Shown here: positions 33,311 to 41,692 of the stretch, piece after piece
How positions within the stretch are numbered: position 1 is the first letter of the stretch
Layout: every line of letters starts with the position of its first letter
DNA from: an uncultured Lachnospiraceae bacterium
GTDB taxonomy: Bacteria; Bacillota; Clostridia; Lachnospirales; Lachnospiraceae
Assembly: GCA_947382625.1 (NCBI GenBank)
Contig: CANDAG010000003.1
Location: 1 to 64,000, forward strand
Reading direction: 5' to 3'
DNA length: 64,000 bases
Program-made: the position numbers and the translations under genes
Notes under the pieces: model-generated
What the model saw: the letters and a program-made list of their open reading frames with translations, nothing else
Told to the model about the DNA's origin: nothing
Database searches by the model: none

Positions 33311-34299
33311 TGAAAGGTTTTTACTCTCTGCTAAAAAAGGATATCCGGCTTATGGCGGCAGGAAAATTCTTTGTGATGTCGCTTATTTTTTTAATCCTTT
33401 ACACATTGTATGTGAATTTTGGTTATGTCCGTTTTATGAATATGCAGATATACAGTGTGTATCTGTATGACCCGGCAGGAACACAGAAAACGGTTTCTCC
33501 GCTGATACACTCTGTCTCTTCCAGGAAGGAGCTCGATGCGGCATTACTCCGTGATACCAGCAGTGTTGGCATGGATGCCAGTACCGGGGAGGTAAAAATT
33601 GTGCTTTACGATGCAACGGAGCAGACCAATCTTCACCGGGCTGATTATGCGCTGTCCTTACTGCGGTCCTCTGCCAGCCGTTCCCCGGAAATCATCGGCA
33701 CGAACACGCCGGAGCAAAAGGCTCGAAAGGAGATCACTTGCGAATTGCTGTTTTTTGAGCTGACCGCTGTGGGATTTTTAGGGATCGCTGCTGTGCTATT
33801 TAAGGAAAAGGGCATGGGGGTTATTCGTGTCCACGCAATTCTCCCTGTGCAAAAAAAGCTGTTCCTTCTGTCCAAGCTGGTGGTGTTCCTGCTCTCCGAT
33901 CTATGCTTTGCGGTTTTGCTTACCTTGCTGAACACAGGATTTTCTGATGGAGTGGTGCTTCTGCCTGCTGTATTGCTCCAAACGGCTGTTTTATCACTGA
34001 TTATGGCTTTGGCAGGTTTGCTCTGTGCCCTGTTATTGAAAGGCTTCCGGCAGTTTACACTGGCCTATTTAGTAATCGCTGTTTTTGCCGCAACACCTGT
34101 TTTTCTTTCTGCAAATACACCAGTTAAATTTGATTGGATAAACCTGCACCCGTTCTATCATATTTATATGGGACTGAAAAACGCCTACTTTGAAACGACA
34201 GTTTCCCCAGCCTACTATATCAGTTCTGCCTGTGCGATCGCTCTGCTGTTCTTCGTTGTACAGCTTGCATTTCACCGGGAAATGGAAAAGGAGGGTTAA
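33310..34299 (+). CDS. ABC-2-type permease, first of two
   Basis: 329 residues. One N-terminal membrane segment (about 16-36), a large extracytoplasmic loop of some 110 residues, then five hydrophobic segments to the C-terminus (TAVGFLGIAAVLF, LLSKLVVFLLSDLCFAVLL and others). This is the topology of ABC-2 permeases. It starts on the base where the ATPase stop ends. With the permease 3 bp downstream it probably makes a heterodimeric channel. The arrangement resembles the fluoroquinolone/antibiotic exporter family, but the substrate is unknown. Confidence 0.85.
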   Translation: MKGFYSLLKKDIRLMAAGKFFVMSLIFLILYTLYVNFGYVRFMNMQIYSVYLYDPAGTQKTVSPLIHSVSSRKELDAALLRDTSSVGMDASTGEVKIVLYDATEQTNLHRADYALSLLRSSASRSPEIIGTNTPEQKARKEITCELLFFELTAVGFLGIAAVLFKEKGMGVIRVHAILPVQKKLFLLSKLVVFLLSDLCFAVLLTLLNTGFSDGVVLLPAVLLQTAVLSLIMALAGLLCALLLKGFRQFTLAYLVIAVFAATPVFLSANTPVKFDWINLHPFYHIYMGLKNAYFETTVSPAYYISSACAIALLFFVVQLAFHREMEKEG

Positions 34300-34302
34300 G
34301 GT

Positions 34303-35310
34303 ATGAAAGGCTTGAAATATCAATTGAAAAGCATTTACAGAGACAAGTTTTGTTTAATGACGTTCCTGCTCCCTATCCTTGTCGCAGTGACACTGAACTT
34401 CACAGGTTCCATCGACCTGTCCCCGCAGGGAGAATTTCACTTTGGTATACTGGAAAATGATCTCTCCCCTCAGGTTCTTTCATGGCTGAAACAATATGGC
34501 TCTGTAGAGCACTTTGAAACGATGGAAGAGCTGACTGCAGCCATCAACGAACCGTCTACCGTTGTAATTGGTGTAAAAGCAGACGGACAGAGTATCAGAA
34601 CAATCATTTCCGGAGACGAACTGGACATATTCCGTCAGGCGGCAAGTAATTTCCCCATCCTCTATGAACAGCGGGAAGCTGTCCGGAGAACAGAGATTCA
34701 AGTAATGAAACAGCCCGATGTATTGGCCGGCTTTCAGGATATGTTTATTGCCATTACGCTGATCGTTGCCATGTTCATGGGATGCACTTTCAACGCTATG
34801 AATATGATTTCCGAAAAGGAGGACGGCGTTGCATTTGTTAATGAAATCCTGCCAATGACGCCCAGCCAGTATATCGTTCAGAAAATTGCTGTGGGCTTTC
34901 TCTGCGGGTGCCTGTCCTCCGTGATAACAGCCTGTATCTGTTATCGGCTCTCCTGGCAAAGTGCAGGCGGTATGCTGGCGCTGATCGTTCTATCCTCCTT
35001 TGTGGCGGCGCTCTTTGGTCTGTTTATCGGCAGATTTTCCAACGGGCTGATGGCAGGCGTGGGTTACATTAAGATCGTCATGCTACTGTTTATCGCTGTG
35101 CCGATCGCATGCGCTTTGATTGATGTGAGCGGGCCGCCTGCACTGCTTTGTTATCTCGTGCCGTCACGCCCGGCTCTCGAGGGCATCATGGCTCTGTCCT
35201 CCGGGAATGCTGGAACAGCGCTGAAAGATGTTGGCATCCTTACAATTCACTGTGCCGCATGGTTTGTGTTGTACATTTGGATTTCTGCCCGCAAACGCAG
35301 GCAAGTCTGA
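34303..35310 (+). CDS. ABC-2-type permease, second of two
   Basis: 335 residues with the same topology as its neighbour: N-terminal helix (FCLMTFLLPILVAVTLNF), extracytoplasmic loop of about 130 residues, then five segments (MFIAITLIVAMFMGCTF, IVQKIAVGFLCGCL and others). The conserved cytosolic-facing NMISEKEDGVAFVNEILPMTPSQYI in parts (EKEDGV, LPMTP) is typical of ABC-2 proteins. Its last 147 bp overlap, on the opposite strand, the end of the AraC-type gene. Confidence 0.85.
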   Translation: MKGLKYQLKSIYRDKFCLMTFLLPILVAVTLNFTGSIDLSPQGEFHFGILENDLSPQVLSWLKQYGSVEHFETMEELTAAINEPSTVVIGVKADGQSIRTIISGDELDIFRQAASNFPILYEQREAVRRTEIQVMKQPDVLAGFQDMFIAITLIVAMFMGCTFNAMNMISEKEDGVAFVNEILPMTPSQYIVQKIAVGFLCGCLSSVITACICYRLSWQSAGGMLALIVLSSFVAALFGLFIGRFSNGLMAGVGYIKIVMLLFIAVPIACALIDVSGPPALLCYLVPSRPALEGIMALSSGNAGTALKDVGILTIHCAAWFVLYIWISARKRRQV

Positions 35311-36159
35311 AATCCGAATATTAATAAGACAGGACGGAGCCATTCCGGTCTCTCTCTTAAACGCCCGGGAAAAATAACTCTGACTGCTGAACCCCAGCTT
35401 TCCTGCCACCGCAGAAACGCTTTCTCCATCCTGGAGAAGCTTTAAAGCCGCATTGACCTTCATTTTTAGCAGATACTTATGCACGCCAATACCGGCATAC
35501 TTCTCAAAGATCCTCTTCAGCCCGGCCTCACTGATATTGCAGTACCGGGCTATCTCCGGTACAGAAGGCTGTCTGTGGACGTTGCTGTTCAGATAATTGA
35601 TCGCCTGGCCAAAGATAACCGCATCCGCAGCCGATGATACAGAAAAGACAGACCCTTCCTCGGCAAAGGAAAGCATTAACTGCTCCAGATAAGTGGTCAC
35701 CATCTGCGAATAAACAGGAATGGTGCGGAAGGGCTCCAGATACCGGCAATACCGGCTTGATGCAACCGACTCCTCTTTGATGTGAGCATGCACAAAGGAC
35801 AACATGGAGGCAATCACCTGCCTCTGAAATGCTGAAGCTTCAAAAACCTTTTCCCTCAGATAGTTTGTCAAAGCCCCTTCTGCGGAAAAAGAAAAGATCA
35901 GCAGATCTGCGCCCTCCTTGTCATTTACATAAAATTTGTGGAGCTCCAGAGGCTTATGAAAGATGATGGTTCCCTGTGAGAGGTTATAAACACGCTCATC
36001 ACCGGACACACAGATCCCACCGCCAAGCACATAGACACATTCCCAGAAATTATGGCTCTCTCCCATAAACGCATATCCCTCGTCATAATGTACCTCAAAC
36101 AAAGAATACATATTTTTAATGCGTATCTGCTCCTTTATATCATAAGTTGTCCAAACCAT
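35164..36159 (-). CDS. AraC-family transcriptional regulator with overlapping 3' end
   Basis: 331 residues from ATG 36159 (GGAGGA just upstream). An N-terminal cupin-type sensing domain (YAFMGESHNFWECVYVLGG, GTIIFHKPLELHKF) and a C-terminal AraC double HTH at about 185-285 (SVPEIARYCNISEAGLKRIF, SAVAGKLGFSSQSYFSRAFKRETG). The HTH ends near 35310; the remaining roughly 48 codons run antisense through the 3' end of the ABC permease gene and look non-native. Divergent from the oxidoreductase at 36307, which it may control. Confidence 0.85.
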   Translation of the reverse strand: MVWTTYDIKEQIRIKNMYSLFEVHYDEGYAFMGESHNFWECVYVLGGGICVSGDERVYNLSQGTIIFHKPLELHKFYVNDKEGADLLIFSFSAEGALTNYLREKVFEASAFQRQVIASMLSFVHAHIKEESVASSRYCRYLEPFRTIPVYSQMVTTYLEQLMLSFAEEGSVFSVSSAADAVIFGQAINYLNSNVHRQPSVPEIARYCNISEAGLKRIFEKYAGIGVHKYLLKMKVNAALKLLQDGESVSAVAGKLGFSSQSYFSRAFKRETGMAPSCLINIRISDLPAFAGRNPNVQHKPCGTVNCKDANIFQRCSSIPGGQSHDALESRA

Positions 36160-36306
36160 AGGATGTCCTCCAGGGCGTAGGTGTTGAGCCAAAAAGACAT
36201 ATTGTTGAGCCTTTTTGCTATGGATATATACTTTTCCCAATGCTATCATAGCATAAAGAAAAGATGCCGTAAACGAAATTACATTCTGGAAAGGAAGACA
36301 GGCAAA

Positions 36307-37503
36307 ATGGAAAATATCAAAGTCGGATTTATTGGTTTGGGGTGCAGGGGATATGAGTTGCTGCGAAACGATGTCCTGAAACAGGGAGAGCAGGTAACTG
36401 CTGTGTGCGATACCTATGATGATCGGGCACAGAAGGGCGCTGACGCCGTGGAAGCAGCCGGGCAATGTCGGCCTGCCGTATATCTGGATTATCATGATGT
36501 GATAGATGACGAAAACGTTAACACGATTATCATTGCTACCGCATGGGAGAGCCACGTGGACATCGCTTTGGCAGCCATGGAGGCCGGTAAGCCTGTGGCT
36601 ATGGAGGTTGGCGGAGCCTATGAGCTGCGGGATTGCTATAAATTGGTAGAAGTTTACGAAAAAACAGGTACACCCTTTATGTTTCTGGAAAACTGCTGCT
36701 TTGGCAGACGGGAGCTGATGGTGCTTAATATGGTAAAGAAGGGGGTCTTTGGAGAGGTGGTACACTGTGCCGGCGGATATCAGCATGACCTGCGGGATGA
36801 AATCTCCTTCGGAAAAGAAAACAGGCATTACAGGCTTCAGAATTATCTGAGCCGTAACTGCGAGAATTATCCCACCCATGAGCTGGGTCCTATCGCAAAG
36901 GTTCTGGATATCAATCACGGCAACCGGATGCTGACACTGAGCTCTACAGCTTCCAAATCTGCAGGACTTAAGGACTTTATCCAGAAGAACAAGCCCGATG
37001 ACGAATCCCTGAAAAACCGGACCTTCGCCCAGGGTGATATTATAACTACGGTGATCAAGTGCGCCCGTGGAGAAACCATTGTACTGACCCTGGACACCAC
37101 TCTTCCCAGATATTACAGCCGCAATTTTACAGTAAGAGGAACTAACGCCATGTATGAGGAAGTCACAGATTCCGTATTTCTTGATCGGGAAGAAGACAAA
37201 AAGCATGACTTCAACTGGCTGAAAAACTGTGTGGGTAACGCAAAGAACTATGAGGAAGAGTACGATCATCCCATCTGGAAAAAATACATCGAAGAAGGGG
37301 TCAAAGGCGGGCACGACGGAATCGACTGGCTGGAATTTGAAGTATTTTTCAGAAATCTGCGGGAGGATAAGCCCATGCCGGTGGATGTATATGATGCTGC
37401 CAGCTGGATGGCGATCACTGCTCTTTCGGAAATGTCCATAGCCCGTGGCGGCGCCGTGGTGGATATCCCTGATTTCACCAGTGGAAAGTGGCATTTGAGA
37501 TAA
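36307..37503 (+). CDS. Gfo/Idh/MocA oxidoreductase (GH109-like branch)
   Basis: 398 residues. Rossmann start KVGFIGLGCRGYELL, then VNTIIIATAWESHVDIALAAMEAGKPVAMEV, LENCCFGRRELMVL and the catalytic-region motif NYPTHELGPIAKVLDI. This branch includes NAD-dependent glycosidases (GH109) as well as sugar dehydrogenases; the YPTH(E/G)LGP motif favours the former. ATG 36307 was taken because the Rossmann strand starts four residues later; the frame is open for 42 codons upstream without homology. Divergent from an AraC regulator. Confidence 0.85.
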   Translation: MENIKVGFIGLGCRGYELLRNDVLKQGEQVTAVCDTYDDRAQKGADAVEAAGQCRPAVYLDYHDVIDDENVNTIIIATAWESHVDIALAAMEAGKPVAMEVGGAYELRDCYKLVEVYEKTGTPFMFLENCCFGRRELMVLNMVKKGVFGEVVHCAGGYQHDLRDEISFGKENRHYRLQNYLSRNCENYPTHELGPIAKVLDINHGNRMLTLSSTASKSAGLKDFIQKNKPDDESLKNRTFAQGDIITTVIKCARGETIVLTLDTTLPRYYSRNFTVRGTNAMYEEVTDSVFLDREEDKKHDFNWLKNCVGNAKNYEEEYDHPIWKKYIEEGVKGGHDGIDWLEFEVFFRNLREDKPMPVDVYDAASWMAITALSEMSIARGGAVVDIPDFTSGKWHLR

Positions 37504-37504
37504 C

Positions 37505-37614
37505 ATCAAACGCTAGCATGCTCCGCAAGCCAGCTTATTGAATCAAACGCCGGCATGCTCCGCAAGCCAGCTTATTGAATCAAACGCGGCATCCTTGTTC
37601 TATAGGGATGCCGC
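37505..37614. repeat. 37-bp tandem repeat (2.2 copies) plus hairpin
   Basis: Two head-to-tail 37-bp units (37505-37541, 37542-37578; starting ATCAAACGC and ending CAGCTTATTGA, two differences) and the first 9 bp of a third. The partial copy leads into a hairpin, GCGGCATCC (37586-37594) with GGATGCCGC (37606-37614). A diverged unit occurs at 50753. The block separates two convergent genes and may also terminate transcription. Confidence 0.75.
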
Positions 37615-37621
37615 TTCCAGA

Positions 37622-38728
37622 TCATATCATTTCATCCTGTCTGTGCAGTTCGGGAGCCTCATATTTATCCATAAAGTCGCTTCCGAGAAAGACAGTTTCA
37701 TCCGCAAAGCGGATCGCGTCCGGCACTGTAAACACAGAAATCACTCTTCTGAAACGCAGCCCCGGAATAAAATTCAGCATCTCCATGGGGAACATTCCGT
37801 TTAATACGATGTGCTCCGAAAATTCCTCTGCATAATCCAATACATCCCTCGGATGGGGCTTGATCAAAATCTGTCCTCTGTGTCCGTCAATTTCTCCATA
37901 CTCTTCAATAATATCCGAAAAGATCTGTTTTCTTATATCCAGGCTGCAAAGAGGCTCTGAAAGCACCAGAATCTTATCCTCAGCCCCGCAATCCAGCTTC
38001 TGCTGCAGCTCATCCATATCTTCAATGAAAAGGTGGAGCAAAACATCCTTGTCCCCTTCCGATAAATGTTCCACAAGCTCTACTCTGGGCTGCTCAATAT
38101 ATTTGTCACAGGGATAAGGGACAACGCTTTTATCGTTGATTTCCATATCCAGACAGTATTTTCCATATCCATTTTGTATAAATATAAGATTATGGGCGGC
38201 CATCCAGGCTTTTAATCCAAAATGTCCTCTGTTATCATATCGCGCCGTATCATAATACTGGATGCAGTTCAGCCCATCCTCCACCGCATGGTAATATATT
38301 TTTTTGTAGCTCAGATAGTAGCCGATGGGGTCAGAATCGCAAAAAACGTAGATATCCTTATATTCTCTGAAATCTATGGGGACATAAGGCTCCTGCAGCT
38401 TCCCCAGGAGCTTTGTATATTTGATCCGGGCAAGCATATTTATGGCGATATTTCCTCTGTCCTTATGATATTTCTGAAGCTCCGGGAAGAAAACATCCTC
38501 CTTCTCCTCAAACATATATACCGCCTCAAAAAGACCACACCTCCCGGCACGCTCCTTCAGATTGCCGAAATCATTGGACATTGTGCTGAGCACCAATGTG
38601 GCATGTCCCTGTTTTTCTTTGGGAAGATACAGCTCCTTCAGGCACGCCACATATACATGATAAAAGGTATGGCAGACATAAACCCTTTCCTTTGCCAAAG
38701 CTGTGTTATCCTTTACCGAAATCTTCAT
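37622..38728 (-). CDS. Sialyltransferase-like glycosyltransferase (GT52/polysialyltransferase type)
   Basis: 368 residues, no signal peptide. Two motifs of bacterial sialyltransferases are visible: the acidic (D/E)-D-G in YYHAVEDGLN and the HP motif in ILIKPHPRDVLDY, followed by RVISVFTVPDAIRFAD. That suggests a CMP-sugar-dependent transferase decorating a surface glycan, though no CMP-sugar synthesis gene is near. ATG 38728 overlaps the stop of the fumarase beta gene (TAATG), an odd pairing. The exact GT family was not resolved. Confidence 0.6.
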   Translation of the reverse strand: MKISVKDNTALAKERVYVCHTFYHVYVACLKELYLPKEKQGHATLVLSTMSNDFGNLKERAGRCGLFEAVYMFEEKEDVFFPELQKYHKDRGNIAINMLARIKYTKLLGKLQEPYVPIDFREYKDIYVFCDSDPIGYYLSYKKIYYHAVEDGLNCIQYYDTARYDNRGHFGLKAWMAAHNLIFIQNGYGKYCLDMEINDKSVVPYPCDKYIEQPRVELVEHLSEGDKDVLLHLFIEDMDELQQKLDCGAEDKILVLSEPLCSLDIRKQIFSDIIEEYGEIDGHRGQILIKPHPRDVLDYAEEFSEHIVLNGMFPMEMLNFIPGLRFRRVISVFTVPDAIRFADETVFLGSDFMDKYEAPELHRQDEMI

Positions 38729-39276
38729 TATCCTCTATACGCCTCTATCGCTGTTTCATAAAGATTATTTCCTTCCCCGTCGATCACTACGATCACAGGA
38801 AAATTCTTAACCTCAAGTCTGCGGACAGCTTCCGTTCCCAGGTCATCATATGCAATCACCTCTGAGCTGACAATTGCCTTGGAAAGCAGGGCTCCGGCAC
38901 CGCCTACCGCCGCAAAATATACTGAACCGTTACGGACAATTGCCTCCTTTACCGCATCTGTTCTCTTTCCCTTACCGATCATTCCTCCCAGCCCAAGATC
39001 CAAAAGCGCCGGAGTATATTTATCCATTCTGCTTGCCGTAGTAGGACCTGCAGAGCCGATAGGACGCCCCTCCCTTGCAGGAGAAGGCCCCATATAGTAG
39101 ACGACTTGATCCTTTATATCAAAGGGCAGACTCTCTCCCTTTTCCAGAGCTTCGTACATTCTTTTATGGGCCGCATCCCGGGCTGTATAAATTGTGCCTG
39201 TTATATATACATAATCACCGCTGTGCAATTCTCTTACTGTTTCTTTATCATATGGCGCCGTAATATGTTTCTCCAC
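38728..39276 (-). CDS. fumB: Fumarate hydratase class I, beta subunit
   Basis: 182 residues, the C-terminal-domain subunit of two-subunit Fe-S hydro-lyases. Motifs: GDYVYITGTIYTARDAAHKR, YYMGPSPAREGRPIGSAGPTTASRMD, LGLGGMIGKGKR. The start is GTG at 39276 with GGAGAGG upstream. It follows the alpha subunit by 21 bp. L-tartrate dehydratase has the same architecture; the absence of tartrate-uptake genes nearby slightly favours fumarate. Confidence 0.88.
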   Translation of the reverse strand: MEKHITAPYDKETVRELHSGDYVYITGTIYTARDAAHKRMYEALEKGESLPFDIKDQVVYYMGPSPAREGRPIGSAGPTTASRMDKYTPALLDLGLGGMIGKGKRTDAVKEAIVRNGSVYFAAVGGAGALLSKAIVSSEVIAYDDLGTEAVRRLEVKNFPVIVVIDGEGNNLYETAIEAYRG

Positions 39277-39297
39277 GATTATCCTCTCCTGTTGCTG

Positions 39298-40140
39298 TTA
39301 TATGACCCTGACACAATGACGGTTTACATGGCAGCACATATTGACAGCCACCGGCAGGCCTGCTATATGTGTCGGATAAGTATTGATATTCACCGCCAGG
39401 GCCGTCGTGCTTCCGCCTAACCCTCCGGGTCCGATCCCGGATTGGTTGATCCCGGCAAGAAGCTCTTCCTCCAGCTCTCTCACATAGGGAATATGGGAAT
39501 GCTCATTTACCGGCCTTGTAAGAGCTTTCTTAGCCAGAAGGGCACATTTCTCAAAGGTTCCCCCGATCCCGACACCTACTACCACCGGAGGACAGGCATT
39601 AGGTCCCGCCTCTCTTACTGCCTCAAGAACAGCGTTTTTTATTCCTTCTATTCCATCTGCCGGCTTCAGCATAAAAATCCTGCTCATATTTTCGCTGCCA
39701 AAGCCTTTGGGCGCTACGGTTATCCGGATCTGCTCTCCTTCTACAATATCATAGTGGATCACCGCCGGGGTATTATCCTTTGTGTTCTCACGGATCACCG
39801 GATCCCCAACCACCGACTTGCGCAGATACCCCTCCTGATATCCCTGCCTGACGCCTTCGTTTACAGCATCCGTAAGCCCGCCGCCTTCCATATGGACATC
39901 CTGCCCGATCTCCATGAATATCACCGCCATACCTGTATCCTGACAGATCGGTATCCTGTCCTTTGCTGCAATCTCCAGGTTATCCTCCAGCTGCTGCAGT
40001 ATCTGCCTGCCCAGAGGAGATTTCTCTGTTTCCCCTGCCGCCCTCAGAGCCTGCTCCATATCTTCTGTAAGATAGTGATTGGCTTCAATGCACATTTCCT
40101 TTATATTTTTGATGATTTCCTCTACTCTGACCGTCCTCAT
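39298..40140 (-). CDS. fumA: Fumarate hydratase class I, alpha subunit
   Basis: 280 residues, the iron-sulphur subunit converting fumarate and malate. The three cluster cysteines are recognisable in IPICQDTGMAV, GGTFEKCALLAKKAL and AVNMCCHVNRH. Other conserved stretches: KDNTPAVIHYDIV, VAPKGFGSENMSR and GIGPGGLGGSTTALAV. ATG 40140 follows AGGGAGAA. Oxygen-sensitive enzymes of this type are standard in anaerobes. Downstream of a HIT gene, probably one transcript. Confidence 0.9.
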   Translation of the reverse strand: MRTVRVEEIIKNIKEMCIEANHYLTEDMEQALRAAGETEKSPLGRQILQQLEDNLEIAAKDRIPICQDTGMAVIFMEIGQDVHMEGGGLTDAVNEGVRQGYQEGYLRKSVVGDPVIRENTKDNTPAVIHYDIVEGEQIRITVAPKGFGSENMSRIFMLKPADGIEGIKNAVLEAVREAGPNACPPVVVGVGIGGTFEKCALLAKKALTRPVNEHSHIPYVRELEEELLAGINQSGIGPGGLGGSTTALAVNINTYPTHIAGLPVAVNMCCHVNRHCVRVI

Positions 40141-40212
40141 AGCAAGCGATTCTCCCTATGGCATTTATCTGTGTCATATACCTGTATCTGTTCCGATAAG
40201 CCGATCCTGTGC

Positions 40213-40629
40213 TTACACTTCATCTGTCAGCACTTTTTTAATCCGCTCCAGCTCTTCCTGACCAGGCTCTCCGGCAATATATTTTAAGATTTCTCCGTCA
40301 TTTTGGTATCTGGGGATCAGATGCATATGAAAATGGAATACGGTCTGCCCCGCAGGCTCTCCATTGTTCTGCACAATATTAAAGCCGTCACAGTTTAACC
40401 GTTCTGTCATCCTCTTCATCATTTTTTTGGCTAGCCTCATGGTATCTGCAGCTGTATCCTCCGGCAGCTCATAAAGATCTGCATAATGGCTCTTTGGAAG
40501 GATAAGGGCATGTCCCTTTGTGGCCGGACTCACATCAAGGATCACCTTAAACTGCTCGTCCTCATATAACGTATGGGACGGGATCTCTCCTCCAATAATT
40601 TTACAAAAAATACAATTATCCTGCTTCAT
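40213..40629 (-). CDS. HIT-family nucleotide hydrolase
   Basis: 138 residues of the Hint branch: purine nucleoside phosphoramidate hydrolase. Zinc-type CIFCKIIGGEIPS at the N-terminus, KGHALILPKSHY, and the catalytic histidine triad VFHFHMHLIPRY. I use ATG 40629, which has AAGGAGAG upstream and lies one base after the stop of the flavodoxin-like gene, rather than an ATG nine codons earlier. Confidence 0.93.
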   Translation of the reverse strand: MKQDNCIFCKIIGGEIPSHTLYEDEQFKVILDVSPATKGHALILPKSHYADLYELPEDTAADTMRLAKKMMKRMTERLNCDGFNIVQNNGEPAGQTVFHFHMHLIPRYQNDGEILKYIAGEPGQEELERIKKVLTDEV

Positions 40630-40630
40630 C

Positions 40631-41638
40631 TTATCTCTCCTTTTTCTGAAAATCAAATATCTGATCCAGGGTACGCAGTACCCGGAAGTCTCCCTTCATC
40701 TTCATGGCGCCGCTCATAAAGGCTCTCTGGAAGGTCATTCTTGCAAACAGGATATCATCCATTGCCTCCCTGCTCATCTGTATTTCCACATCAGGATCAT
40801 CTGCGTTTCCATAATAATAATTGTGCCCGGGACCGTCAACCTCTATGATAAAAGGCTTTTTCTTTCCGTCTACCATGATCCTGTAAACTGCCCTGAAGCC
40901 CGCCTGGGGTACAAAATGCTCCCGGAATTCCCTGATCAGATCATCCTCCCTCTCCTCCTGCTCGGCCTCTCCCATCAGATTCCTGAACAGACTGGTAAGC
41001 TCCTGGATATCTTCCTTTTGTCTTTTTACATAGCTGTCATCGGACGCATACTGGGATAGCTGCTCAGACTCCTGGGGTGTAAGATCCGTGTTTTTGGTGA
41101 TGGCGATCTTTTGTTTTACCGCCTGATTGCTGGCCGGCAGGCATACCATCTTCTGATTGATGGTACGGTACATATTCTCCGCCTTTTTTTCTATAATCTT
41201 AATGTATTCCTCGTTGTCTTCAAAAATAGACGCATCCGCAATATATCCGCAGATACCGCTGCAGGGAAGCCCCCCTAAGATTTCCCATGCCCCGGTGAGC
41301 GCCAGCTTTCCTTCCCTTTCCCCATAGGTAGTAGACATCACGATAGGACACATATAAGTAGCCGCAATTTTTTCTTTATCACCGTAAAGCCAGCAGGCAT
41401 CCAAAAACTGATACATATACCCGCCGATCCCAAACCACTCCACTGTAGAAGCCAGTATAATACCGTCTGCCGACTTAATGGTCTGAGGCAGTGTTGTGAT
41501 CGTGTTTCTTAATTCATAAAGGTTAAATCTCTCAACTGTAACATGAAGTTCCTCTAATACCATCTGCATTCTGTTGATCACATACAAAGTCGGATCACCC
41601 AGCAGTCCCCTGCCGCCGTAATAAATATTGATTTTCAT
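40631..41638 (-). CDS. Flavodoxin-like reductase fused to an SCP2 domain
   Basis: 335 residues. Residues 1-165 are a flavodoxin/NADPH-FMN-reductase fold (MKINIYYGGRGLLGDPT, SADGIILASTVEWFGIGGYMYQFLD, GALTGAWEILGGLP region). The C-terminal 110 residues resemble an SCP2 lipid-carrier domain (PFIIEVDGPGHNYYYG, FMSGAMKMKGDFRVLRTLDQIF). A reductase acting on, or delivered to, a lipid-soluble partner such as a quinone is an inference. Start at ATG 41638 with AAAGGCGGG upstream. It sits 54 bp after the tad-locus FHA gene. Confidence 0.75.
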   Translation of the reverse strand: MKINIYYGGRGLLGDPTLYVINRMQMVLEELHVTVERFNLYELRNTITTLPQTIKSADGIILASTVEWFGIGGYMYQFLDACWLYGDKEKIAATYMCPIVMSTTYGEREGKLALTGAWEILGGLPCSGICGYIADASIFEDNEEYIKIIEKKAENMYRTINQKMVCLPASNQAVKQKIAITKNTDLTPQESEQLSQYASDDSYVKRQKEDIQELTSLFRNLMGEAEQEEREDDLIREFREHFVPQAGFRAVYRIMVDGKKKPFIIEVDGPGHNYYYGNADDPDVEIQMSREAMDDILFARMTFQRAFMSGAMKMKGDFRVLRTLDQIFDFQKKER

Positions 41639-41692
41639 ACTGTCCCGCCTTTCACTAAACTGCATGCTGTCTTTAGTATAAAGCGGTTTGGC

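Noticed and set aside
36160-37509. Upstream half of a 781-codon minus-strand frame extending the AraC-type gene
   Set aside because: It is antisense to the Gfo/Idh/MocA gene, whose protein is clearly real. The AraC-type protein starts at 36159 with its own ribosome binding site.
37505-37587. Possible CRISPR array
   Set aside because: Units are directly adjacent without spacers, only about two copies, and no cas genes are near.
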